Shown here: piece by piece, positions 26,400 through 33,955 of the stretch | Layout: each line of letters starts with the position of its first letter | Position numbering within the stretch: position 1 is the stretch's first letter | NCBI RefSeq assembly: GCF_900110255.1 | Contig: NZ_FODD01000032.1 | Coordinates: 38,001 to 102,000, forward strand | Source: Actinacidiphila rubida | GTDB lineage: Bacteria; Actinomycetota; Actinomycetes; Streptomycetales; Streptomycetaceae | DNA: 64,000 nt | Direction of reading: 5' to 3' | Notes under the pieces: model-generated | Told to the model about the DNA's origin: nothing | Database searches by the model: none | What the model saw: the letters and a program-made list of their open reading frames with translations, nothing else | Translations under genes and position numbers: made by a program

Positions 26400-27842
26400 A
26401 TGCGTCCATACGTCGCACGGGCGGATCTATGGGCGGGCCGGGGTGTGGGGGTGCTGGGGATGGGCGTCGGCAGCGACGGGGACGGGGACGGGGACGGCGG
26501 CAGAGTCGGCAGCGGCGAAGGCGCGGGGGAAGCGGCCGGCGCCGGAAGTACGGGCAGCACGACCGGTAGCGGCGGTACGGGCGGGGAGGACGGCAGACGC
26601 GAGACGCTCGACACACTCCTGTCCGGCGGCGCGGAGGGCCGTGGCGGCGCGTCCGGGACGGTCCCCGGAGCCCGGACCGCCGTGGAGTCCGGAGTCGCCG
26701 TGGAGTCCGGAGCCGCGCCGGCCGTCCCCGACGAGCCCGGAACCGGCCCCGCGGACCCGGGCGCCCCGGGGACGGACCCCGTGCGACCCGGCGACCCCGA
26801 GCGCAGGGCGCGGCGCAGGCGCCGGACCCGCCGCGTGCTGTTCGCCGCCCTGGGCCTGCTGTGCACCGGCGTCCTGCTGATCGCCGGCACCTTCTACTGG
26901 GCCTACGAGCACTACACCGGCCGCGTCCAGCGCATCCCCGACGCCTTCCCGACCAACGTGCCGCGCTCCGCCCTGCCGCCGCCGTCGAAGGACGGCAGCG
27001 AGACCTTCCTGCTCGTCGGCGTCGACTCCCGCTCGGACCTGCCGACGACCGGCAAGGACGCCAAGGCCCCGGAATGGAAGCCGGGCGCGCAGCGCAGCGA
27101 CACGATGATGCTCGTCCACCTGCCCGCCGACCACAAACATGCCTACGTCGTCTCGCTCCCCCGCGACTCGTGGGTGACCATCCCCGGCCACGGCCAGGCC
27201 AAGCTGAACGCCGCGTTCTCCTGGGGCGGCCCGCCGCTGCTCATCGACGCCGTGCAGCGCCTGACGAAGGTCACGGTCGACCACCTCGCGGTCATCGACT
27301 GGAGCGGCTTCAAGAACCTGACGAACGCCGTCGGCGGCGTCGACATCACCGTGGACAAGACCGTCAAGCGCTACAACGGCCCCGGCGGCTACTGGACCGC
27401 CGGCACCCACCACATGAACGGCGACGACGCCCTGGACTACGTGCGCGAGCGCTACGGGCTGCCGCGCGGCGACCTGGACCGCACCCACCGGCAGCAGAAC
27501 TTCCTGCGCGCGGTGCTCTCCAAGATGCTCTCCGGCGGCACGTTCACCAACCCGCTGAAGCTGAAGCGGACCCTGGACCAGGTCACGTCGGTGGTCAGCG
27601 TCGACGACCGGCTCTCGGACGGCGACCTGCGCGGCCTGGTGTGGAACATGCGCGACGTGCGCTCGTCCGACATGGTCTTCATGAACGCGCCCGTCGGCGG
27701 CTTCGACACCATCCAGAAGCAGTCCGTCGTCCTGCTCGACCCCAACGCCTCCTCGGAGCTGTGGGAGGCGCTGCGCAACGACACGATGGCCGACTACGTC
27801 GCCACCCACAGCCTGGACAAACTGGGCAACCGTGTCTCGTGA
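26400..27842 (+). CDS. LytR-CpsA-Psr family protein (LCP-1)
   Basis: A 480-residue membrane-anchored phosphotransferase of the LCP family, which moves glycopolymers from polyprenyl-phosphate carriers to peptidoglycan. The first 145 residues are a cytoplasmic Gly/Asp/Glu/Pro-rich region ending in a basic patch; one helix (about 146-170) follows; the LCP domain carries LLVGVDSR (204-211), QRSDTMMLVHL, SLPRDSWV, KLNAAF and YVRERYGLPRGDLDRTHRQQ, so all catalytic positions are intact. Unlike the six paralogues downstream it lacks the conserved cysteine after GGVDI and lacks a LytR_C domain. GGAGG (26386-26390) sets the start. Confidence 0.92.
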   Translation: MRPYVARADLWAGRGVGVLGMGVGSDGDGDGDGGRVGSGEGAGEAAGAGSTGSTTGSGGTGGEDGRRETLDTLLSGGAEGRGGASGTVPGARTAVESGVAVESGAAPAVPDEPGTGPADPGAPGTDPVRPGDPERRARRRRRTRRVLFAALGLLCTGVLLIAGTFYWAYEHYTGRVQRIPDAFPTNVPRSALPPPSKDGSETFLLVGVDSRSDLPTTGKDAKAPEWKPGAQRSDTMMLVHLPADHKHAYVVSLPRDSWVTIPGHGQAKLNAAFSWGGPPLLIDAVQRLTKVTVDHLAVIDWSGFKNLTNAVGGVDITVDKTVKRYNGPGGYWTAGTHHMNGDDALDYVRERYGLPRGDLDRTHRQQNFLRAVLSKMLSGGTFTNPLKLKRTLDQVTSVVSVDDRLSDGDLRGLVWNMRDVRSSDMVFMNAPVGGFDTIQKQSVVLLDPNASSELWEALRNDTMADYVATHSLDKLGNRVS

Positions 27843-28014
27843 CGACCGGCTGACGACCGGCCGTCGATCAACTGTCAACTCCTGTGACGTGCGGAGCCGG
27901 TGGGGCTCCGTAGGTCTCAACTCTGTAATAAACCTCCGCGGGCCCGTGACCTCTTGGCAGTGTTTGCACGGGTCCGGCGACGGCATGAGTGCTTTGAGTC
28001 CCATTTGCCGCCAA

Positions 28015-28044
28015 TTGACAACGACTCGCGGCGACTTGTAGAGC
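28015..28044 (+). promoter_or_regulatory. sigma-70 type promoter for the LAETG surface protein
   Basis: TTGACA at 28015-28020, an 18-base spacer and TAGAGC at 28039-28044 match the vegetative (HrdB) consensus. The expected transcript starts near 28050 and gives a leader of about 80 bases before GTG 28134. Confidence 0.65.
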
Positions 28045-28133
28045 TGTGGGGCGTCATCACCAGCGAGACGGGGGGCCGAACGGCCAGCGCTGGATGGCGA
28101 CTCCGACGAGAACCGATCCCGTGAAGGGAAGAC

Positions 28134-28808
28134 GTGTCCACAAACCGCCGCACCGCCATAGCGGTGCGTACCATCGGCGTTGCCTCCGCCGCAGCCGCGC
28201 TTGCGCTGGGCGTTGCAGGCACCGCGCTCGCTTGTTCCATCACCGAGTTCACGCCCAGTGCCGGGTGCGACGACTCCGGCCACGGCTACATCCAGGTCGT
28301 GGACAAGGACGGCTCCAACACCCCCGTCGACATCACCGTGTCGACCGGCGGGCAGGACGTCGGCAGCAAGACCGCCGTCATCGGCTCCGGTGACGGCGTC
28401 ACCGTGCAGTTCCCGGTGGACTGGCAGCCGAGCACGACCTACACCGTCACCGTGAAGAAGACCTCGGGTGCCGACGTCGGCACCAAGGACGTCACGACGC
28501 CGGACAAGGCCTGCTCCGCGCCCACCGTGCCGACCAGCCCCAGCACGTCGGCTTCTCCGAGCCCGTCGGACTCCCCGACCACCTCGGCGACGCCGAGCAC
28601 GCCCGCGGCCTCCGCGAGCAGCTCCACCAGCGCCGCGGCCGTCGCGGACACCAACGCGCCGTCCCCCGCGGCCGGCGGCGGCCAGAACCTGGCCGAGACC
28701 GGTGGCGGCAGCAACACCGGCATGATCGCCGGCATCGCGGCCGCCCTCGTGGCGGTCGGCGGTGGCGCGGTCTTCATGCTGCGCCGGCGGACTCCCGCCC
28801 GCCACTGA
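28134..28808 (+). CDS. sortase-anchored surface protein with LAETG motif
   Basis: A 224-residue secreted wall protein. A Sec signal peptide (residues 1-31, cleavage after TALA) is followed by a small beta domain with two cysteines, then a Ser/Thr/Pro/Ala-rich stalk (about 125-185), LAETG (about 188-192), a membrane helix and a basic tail LRRRTPARH. LAxTG motifs are used by class E sortases of actinobacteria to fix proteins to peptidoglycan. GTG 28134 follows GAAGGGAAG. The Thr/Pro-rich stalk is the type of sequence that receives O-mannose in actinobacteria. Its ligand or role is unknown. Confidence 0.9.
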   Translation: MSTNRRTAIAVRTIGVASAAAALALGVAGTALACSITEFTPSAGCDDSGHGYIQVVDKDGSNTPVDITVSTGGQDVGSKTAVIGSGDGVTVQFPVDWQPSTTYTVTVKKTSGADVGTKDVTTPDKACSAPTVPTSPSTSASPSPSDSPTTSATPSTPAASASSSTSAAAVADTNAPSPAAGGGQNLAETGGGSNTGMIAGIAAALVAVGGGAVFMLRRRTPARH

Positions 28809-28816
28809 CGCGGGCA

Positions 28817-28843
28817 GGGGACCGGTCGGCGGACCGGTTCCCC
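28817..28843 (+). terminator. hairpin directly after the LAETG protein gene
   Basis: An 11-bp stem with one bulged base (28817-28827 with 28832-28843) begins 9 bases after the stop codon. It forms the first of two adjacent hairpins in this convergent gap. Confidence 0.6.
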
Positions 28844-28854
28844 GCATGACACGC

Positions 28855-28890
28855 GGCGGCCCGGCTCCCCCCGAGGGGAGCCGGGCCGCC
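28855..28890. terminator. strong bidirectional hairpin terminator
   Basis: A perfect 16-bp G/C stem (28855-28870 with 28875-28890) with a CCGA loop separates the LAETG protein gene from the convergent LCP-2 gene. Confidence 0.85.
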
Positions 28891-28930
28891 GTCGTGTGCG
28901 CGTCCGGGCCGCGGGCCCGGGCGGCCGGTG

Positions 28931-30124
28931 CTAGTTGCCGGACACCGTGACCTTGTCGTCGTTCCGCAGCTCGCCGAAGAGCTGCTTGGCCTTCGTCATG
29001 TCCCACTTCACGGCGTCACCGTCGTTGGGGGTCATGTAGTTGGAGTTGGCGATCGGCACGGTGATCGAGTGGCCTCCGCCGCCGGTGACGCCCTTCATCG
29101 CCCAGAACATGGACGTGAGGTCCCACAGGCTCATCTTCTTGTCGACGATGAGGGTGTCCAGGCCCGATCCGATCACCGGGTAGAGCTTGAACGGGTTGAG
29201 GACCGTCGACGGCGACGCGGCCTGGTGGGCCAGCGTCGAGAGGAACTTCTGCTGGTTGCGCATGCGGCCCAGGTCCTGGTCCGCCTCCTGGTGGCGCTGC
29301 CGGACGAACGCCAGCGACTGCTGGCCGTTCAGCTTCTGGCAGCCGGCCTTGAAGTCCGCGCCCGAGGCCTTGTCGTGCACGGCCTTGTCCAGGCACATGT
29401 TGACGCCGCCGAGCGCGTTGACCAGGTTCACGAAGCCGGAGAAGCCGATCTCCGCGTAGTGGTCGATGTGGATGCCGGTGTTGTACTCGACGGTGCGGGT
29501 GAGCAGCTCCGGGCCGCCGTCGGCGTAGGCGCGGTTGAGCTTGTGGGTGGAGGCGCCGTAGCGCTTGCCCGACTGCTGGCCGGTGAACGCCGGGATCGTG
29601 ACGTAGGAGTCACGCGGCAGGCTCATCATCGTGTTGCCGTTGCTGCCGGTGTGCAGAATCATCATCGAGTCCGTGCGCTGACCGGACGCGGCACCGGTGT
29701 GCAGGTTCTTCTCGTCCTGCGCGGTGAGGCCCTCGCGGCTGTCGGACCCGACTATGAGGTAGTTCGTGCCCTTGCCCGGGGCCGGCCGGTCCTCGACCTT
29801 GCTCAGGTCGACCTCGCGCCGGACCTTGGAGTCCGCCCAGAAGTACGTGGAGACGGACACCACGAGCAGCACGACGACCAGGCCGAGCGCCGTGTAGCCG
29901 ATCTTCTTGCGGGTGCTCCAGCGCGGGCGCCGGGGTCCGCCGTCGGGCCCGCCGCTCGTCGAGGGCGGCCCGTAGCCGTCGTAGGAGCCACCGCCCGGCT
30001 GGGGGCGGCGCGACTGCGACGGGACTCCGCCGCCGGCAGTGGCTGCCCTGCGCGGCGACAGTTCGGGGGGCAGCGGCGGTTCCGCACTCCGGCGCTGCTC
30101 GGTGTCATCGCTCCAACCGTTCAT
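28931..30124 (-). CDS. LytR-CpsA-Psr family protein (LCP-2)
   Basis: A 397-residue LCP protein. The cytoplasmic N-terminus (1-70) is Pro/Gly/Ser-rich, followed by one helix (KIGYTALGLVVVLLVVSVSTYFW). The LCP domain has LIVGSDSREG, QRTDSMMILHT, SLPRDSYVTIPAF, KLNRAY and FVRQRHQEADQDLGRMRNQQ, all consistent with an active enzyme. Two cysteines (GGVNMC and KAGCQKL) could form a disulfide. No LytR_C domain is present. ATG 30124 (MNGWSDD) is preferred over an upstream GTG at 30229. It is divergent from the thioesterase gene. Confidence 0.93.
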   Translation of the reverse strand: MNGWSDDTEQRRSAEPPLPPELSPRRAATAGGGVPSQSRRPQPGGGSYDGYGPPSTSGGPDGGPRRPRWSTRKKIGYTALGLVVVLLVVSVSTYFWADSKVRREVDLSKVEDRPAPGKGTNYLIVGSDSREGLTAQDEKNLHTGAASGQRTDSMMILHTGSNGNTMMSLPRDSYVTIPAFTGQQSGKRYGASTHKLNRAYADGGPELLTRTVEYNTGIHIDHYAEIGFSGFVNLVNALGGVNMCLDKAVHDKASGADFKAGCQKLNGQQSLAFVRQRHQEADQDLGRMRNQQKFLSTLAHQAASPSTVLNPFKLYPVIGSGLDTLIVDKKMSLWDLTSMFWAMKGVTGGGGHSITVPIANSNYMTPNDGDAVKWDMTKAKQLFGELRNDDKVTVSGN

Positions 30125-30241
30125 GTCGGTCAGTGTGCCCGGATACGGCCGGCGAACCGGAATCCGCGGAGGTTCTGTAGCAGACCCGATGCATAGGACC
30201 GGCGGCCGCAGCGGTTGTGTAACGGACATAAGGTGGAACTC

Positions 30242-30823
30242 GTGATCGACTCATCCGCCGTACCGCAGGGCAGGCCGGACCCGCTGCCCACCCCGGCCGT
30301 CCCGGTGATCCCGGGGAAGCCGACCTCCGCCTCCCGCATCACGCTCTCGCACATCATGAGCGCCCACGACACCAACCTGCTGGGCACCGTGCACGGCGGC
30401 GTGGTGATGAAACTCGTCGACGACGCGGCGGGCGCCGTCGCCGGCCGCCACTCCGGGGGCCCCGCGGTCACCGGCGCGATGGACGAGATGGCCTTCCTGG
30501 AGCCCGTCCGCGTCGGCGACCTGCTGCACGTCAAGGCGCAGGTCAACTGGACCGGCAAGACGTCCATGGAGATCGGCGTGCGGGTCGTCGCCGAGCGGTG
30601 GAACGAGTCCGGCCCGGCCAAGCAGGTCGCCAGCGCCTACCTGGTGTTCGTCGCCGTCGACGCCGACGGCCAGCCCCGGCGGGTGCCCCAGGTGCTCCCC
30701 GAGACCGACCGGGACCGCAGGCGCTGGCAGGAGGCCCAGATCCGCCGTACCCACCGGCTGGCCAGGCGCCGCGCCATCGTCGAGCTGCGCCGCGAGCGGG
30801 CCGCCGAGGGCCTGGAGGACTGA
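30242..30823 (+). CDS. acyl-CoA thioesterase (hotdog fold, YciA/BACH type)
   Basis: A 193-residue hotdog protein. The motif NLLGTVHGGVVMKLVDDAAG (about residues 43-62) is the thioesterase core with catalytic-region His and Asp, followed by TGAMDEMAFLEPVRVGDLLHVKAQV. It should hydrolyse fatty acyl-CoAs; chain preference is not visible. The C-terminal 35 residues are highly basic. GTG 30242 follows AAGGTGG with suitable spacing; TTG 30215 and GTG 30233 are possible upstream starts. The gene sits among LCP genes but no direct functional tie is evident. Confidence 0.88.
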   Translation: MIDSSAVPQGRPDPLPTPAVPVIPGKPTSASRITLSHIMSAHDTNLLGTVHGGVVMKLVDDAAGAVAGRHSGGPAVTGAMDEMAFLEPVRVGDLLHVKAQVNWTGKTSMEIGVRVVAERWNESGPAKQVASAYLVFVAVDADGQPRRVPQVLPETDRDRRRWQEAQIRRTHRLARRRAIVELRRERAAEGLED

Positions 30824-30879
30824 CCTCGCGCCGCGCTGCGGCCCGGGTCCGTGCCCGTGCGCCGCGCCGCCGGCCCGGT

Positions 30880-32718
30880 CTACGCGCAGACCTCCTGGTC
30901 GCCGGTGACCGCGGTGCCGGACGGCGGCTGGGGCTTGGCCCGGGCCGCCACCGGCGCCACCCTCGTGAAGTCCGCGCCGAGGGTGACCTTCATCACCGGA
31001 CCCTGCCCGGCGGCGGGCTGGAGCTGTGCGCCCGGCAGCGCGGCGGCCAGCGCGCGGGCCGAACGGTCCCAGCGCGGGTCGTACCGGATGACCGTGCGGG
31101 CGGTGCGCTGCGGCGCCGTGGTGGGCACGCCGGGCGTCGCGAAGCCGGTGTCGTGCAGCGCTTTCTGCGTCGTCGCGCCCAGGCCGTCGGTCGCGGTGCC
31201 GTTGGCGACCCGCACGCTGATCGTCGCGGGGTCGACGTCCACCGGGGCCGCGGCCGCGGACGCCTTCGGGCGCGGCGCGTCCTTGGCCGGCGGGGCGGCC
31301 AGCGGCTGGTCCGCGCGGATCGCCGCCCACAGCCGGCCCGCCCTGGCCTCGTCCCACTTCACCGTGGAGCCGATGCCGGGCACCTGGTAGTTCAGGACGC
31401 TCAGGGGCACGGACACGAACTCCGACGAGCGCGGCGAGAAGTCCTTCATGCCCTGCGCGAGCCGGATCAGGTCGGTGGTGCTCAGCCCCTGGTCGGCCCG
31501 CACCGACCCCAGCACGGTGCTCGCCACATGGCTCAGCTCCAGCGGGTCGCGCAGCACGTCCCCGCTGGTCATCTTGTGGATGACCTGGGCGAGGAAGCGC
31601 TGCTGCCGCTGCATGCGGCCCAGGTCGGAGGAGCCGTCGACGTGCCGGGAGCGCACGTACTGCAGCGCCTGGCCGCCGTCCAGCGTCGTGGTGCCGACCG
31701 GCAGGTTCAGCCCGGTGAAGGAGTCCTTCAGCGGCACCGACGTGCACACCGGCACCCCGCCGATGACGTCGACGGTCTTCATGAAGCTGGTGAAGTCGAC
31801 CTCCAGGTAGTGGTCGATGTGCACACCGGTCAGCTGCTCGACGGTCCGCACGGTGAGCTTCGGGCCGCCCAGCGCGTACGCCTGGTTGATCTTCGCCGGG
31901 TGCGTGCCGGTGATCGCGGTCGGCGACGGGCCCGGCGGGTGCGGGGAGCCCGCGGCGGAGGCGGCCACGGCCCCGGCCGCGGCCCCGGCCGCGGGGGATG
32001 AGCCGGAGACCCGCAGGGTCGAGGCGTCGGGCAGCCGCACGTAGGTGTCGCGCGGGATGCTCACGACGCTCGCCCGCCGCCGGTCCTCCGACAGGTGCAC
32101 CAGCATGATCGTGTCGGTGCAGTGGCAGGGCGCGCCGCCGAGGTGGAAGTGCTTCTTCTCGTCCGGCGCCAGACCGTCCCGGCCGTCCGTGCCCACCAGC
32201 AGGAAGTTCGTGCCCTTGGAGCCGCTGGGACGGCCCTGCATGCCGCCGAAGGCGTCCACGCGGTCGATGGAGCCGCTGATGCCGTTGACCGCGGCGCGCC
32301 CCAGCCCGCTCGCGGTGATCACCAGCAGTGCGATCGCGCCGGAGATCCGCAGGCCCCAGCGCACCGGCCGCCGCTGCCGGGCGGGCCGCGGCCCGGGCCT
32401 GCGGCCCCCGCGGGGATCCGCCATCGGCCGGCGGCGCGGATCGGCGGGCCGCCGTCCGCCGGGCTCGGCGGGCCGCCGCCCGCGCGGGTCGGCCGGGCGC
32501 CGGTCGCGGGGATCGGCCGGGCGGCGCACCCGCGGATCGGCCGGGGGCCGTCCGCGCACCTGCCCCGCCGCCCCGCCGCGGCCCTCGCCTCCCGGCCGTC
32601 CGCGTCCCTCCGCGGGCGGGCGCTCGCGGCGGGGGGCGGGCGGGCGGCCGCCCACGTCGACGGACGGCGGGCGGCGCCGGGTGGGCGGCACGGGCAGGAC
32701 CTCCGGGGGTGGGGGCAC
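30880..32718 (-). CDS. LytR-CpsA-Psr family protein with LytR_C domain (LCP-3)
   Basis: A 612-residue LCP protein. The cytoplasmic region (1-118) is extremely Pro/Arg-rich with about six tandem RRPADPRx-type octapeptides (residues 58-108). One helix (about 120-140) follows. The LCP domain has LLVGTDGRDG, HCTDTIMLVHL, SIPRDTYVRLP, KINQAY and YVRSRHVDGSSDLGRMQRQQ, interrupted by an Ala/Gly/Pro insert of about 40 residues after SIPRDTYVRLPD. A LytR_C domain (about 495-600: TISVRVANGTATDGLG) ends with the terminal QEVCA. It starts at GTG 32718 and is divergent from the family 2 glycosyltransferase gene. Confidence 0.93.
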   Translation of the reverse strand: MPPPPEVLPVPPTRRRPPSVDVGGRPPAPRRERPPAEGRGRPGGEGRGGAAGQVRGRPPADPRVRRPADPRDRRPADPRGRRPAEPGGRRPADPRRRPMADPRGGRRPGPRPARQRRPVRWGLRISGAIALLVITASGLGRAAVNGISGSIDRVDAFGGMQGRPSGSKGTNFLLVGTDGRDGLAPDEKKHFHLGGAPCHCTDTIMLVHLSEDRRRASVVSIPRDTYVRLPDASTLRVSGSSPAAGAAAGAVAASAAGSPHPPGPSPTAITGTHPAKINQAYALGGPKLTVRTVEQLTGVHIDHYLEVDFTSFMKTVDVIGGVPVCTSVPLKDSFTGLNLPVGTTTLDGGQALQYVRSRHVDGSSDLGRMQRQQRFLAQVIHKMTSGDVLRDPLELSHVASTVLGSVRADQGLSTTDLIRLAQGMKDFSPRSSEFVSVPLSVLNYQVPGIGSTVKWDEARAGRLWAAIRADQPLAAPPAKDAPRPKASAAAAPVDVDPATISVRVANGTATDGLGATTQKALHDTGFATPGVPTTAPQRTARTVIRYDPRWDRSARALAAALPGAQLQPAAGQGPVMKVTLGADFTRVAPVAARAKPQPPSGTAVTGDQEVCA

Positions 32719-32759
32719 AGAACCCGTTCAGGCTAGGGACAAATAGGACTGTCGGTCTT

Positions 32760-32778
32760 GACCCCACGCGCTGGGGTC
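32760..32778. promoter_or_regulatory. inverted repeat between LCP-3 and glycosyltransferase genes
   Basis: GACCCCA and TGGGGTC flank CGCGC in the 86-base divergent region, overlapping a TTGACC that could be a -35 element for the glycosyltransferase gene. A shared operator for the two envelope genes is plausible; no regulator is known. Confidence 0.4.
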
Positions 32779-32804
32779 CCCCGTTAGCGGTAACGTTTGG
32801 CGTG

Positions 32805-33875
32805 ATGAACGACGCCATGCACCCCGCACCCCCGGCCGTCTCGGTGATCATGCCGGTGCTCAACGAGGAACGGCACCTGCGCAACGCGGTCCGGCACATC
32901 CTCGAGCAGGACCACCCCGGCGAGCTCGAGGTCGTCATCGCCCTCGGGCCCTCCACCGACCGCACCGACGCCATCGCGGCCGAACTCGTCGCCGAGGACG
33001 CCCGGGTGCACACCGTGCCCAACCCGACGGGCCGGACCCCCGCCGCCCTCAACGCGGCGATCCAGGCGTCCCGGCACCCCGTCGTGGTCCGCGTCGACGG
33101 CCACGGCATGCTCTCCGCCGACTACATCGCCACCGCCGTGCGGCTGCTCGACGAGACCGGCGCGGCCAACGTCGGCGGCATCATGCACGCCGAGGGCGAG
33201 AACGACTGGGAGCACGCGGTGGCTGCCGCGATGACCGCGAAGATCGGCGTCGGCAACGCCGCCTTCCACACCGGAGGCGCCGCCGCCCCCGCCGACACCG
33301 TGTACCTCGGGGTCTTCCGCCGCGAGGTGCTGGAGCAGCAGGGCGGCTACAACGTGGAGTTCGTCCGCGCCCAGGACTGGGAGCTGAACTACCGCATCCG
33401 CGAGGCCGGCCATCTCATCTGGTTCTCGCCGGAGTTGCGGGTCTCCTACCGGCCGCGGCCCAGCGTGCGGACCCTCGCCAAGCAGTACAAGGACTACGGC
33501 CGCTGGCGCCGCGTGGTGACGCGCTACCACCGCGGCTCGGTCAACCTCCGCTACCTGGCCGCCCCCGCGGCCCTGCTGGCCAACGTCGCCGGGCTGGTCG
33601 TCGGTGCCGTGCTCACCCCGTGGGCGCTGCTGGTCCCGGCCGCGTACGCCGTCGGCATCACCGCGGGCTCGCTCCCGGCCGGCCGCGGGCTGCCGTTCGG
33701 CGCGCGCCTGCGCATCCCGCTGGCCCTGGCCACCATGCACATGTGCTGGGGTTACGGCTTCCTGACGAGCCCGCGGTCCCTGGCCCGCCGGGTGATCGCC
33801 AGCCGCCGCCCCGCCGTGGTCGGCGAGCCGGCGCCGTCCCAGGCGCCCGCCGCCGGGACCGCCGCGGACCGCTGA
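32805..33875 (+). CDS. family 2 glycosyltransferase, membrane associated
   Basis: A 356-residue GT2 enzyme. The GT-A domain shows SVIMPVLNEERHLRNAV at the start, the metal-binding DxD-like VVRVDGHGML (about residue 100), the acceptor-site region AQDWELNYRIREAG with ED-like acid and the QxxRW-like KQYKDYGRWRRVV. Two or three hydrophobic segments at the C-terminus (about 250-330) anchor it. Such enzymes transfer sugars to lipid carriers or nascent polysaccharides. The donor cannot be read. ATG 32805 has no strong ribosome site; ATG 32817 is possible. Its position among LCP genes suggests it builds a glycopolymer that they attach. Confidence 0.88.
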   Translation: MNDAMHPAPPAVSVIMPVLNEERHLRNAVRHILEQDHPGELEVVIALGPSTDRTDAIAAELVAEDARVHTVPNPTGRTPAALNAAIQASRHPVVVRVDGHGMLSADYIATAVRLLDETGAANVGGIMHAEGENDWEHAVAAAMTAKIGVGNAAFHTGGAAAPADTVYLGVFRREVLEQQGGYNVEFVRAQDWELNYRIREAGHLIWFSPELRVSYRPRPSVRTLAKQYKDYGRWRRVVTRYHRGSVNLRYLAAPAALLANVAGLVVGAVLTPWALLVPAAYAVGITAGSLPAGRGLPFGARLRIPLALATMHMCWGYGFLTSPRSLARRVIASRRPAVVGEPAPSQAPAAGTAADR

Positions 33876-33909
33876 CCGGCCGGACGGACCGCACCACCGG
33901 AACGCACGG

Positions 33910-33934
33910 GCGCCGGGCCCCGAGGGCCCGGCGC
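33910..33934. terminator. bidirectional hairpin terminator
   Basis: A perfect 11-bp stem (33910-33920 with 33924-33934) and a 3-base CGA loop lie in the 80-base gap between the convergent glycosyltransferase and LCP-4 genes. Confidence 0.85.
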
Positions 33935-33955
33935 TCACCGCTGTCGGGCGCCCGT

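Noticed and set aside
26427..29006. 859-codon minus-strand frame across LCP-1 and the LAETG gene
   Set aside because: Covers two genes with signal peptides, motifs and start sites on the plus strand; composition typical of antisense shadow.
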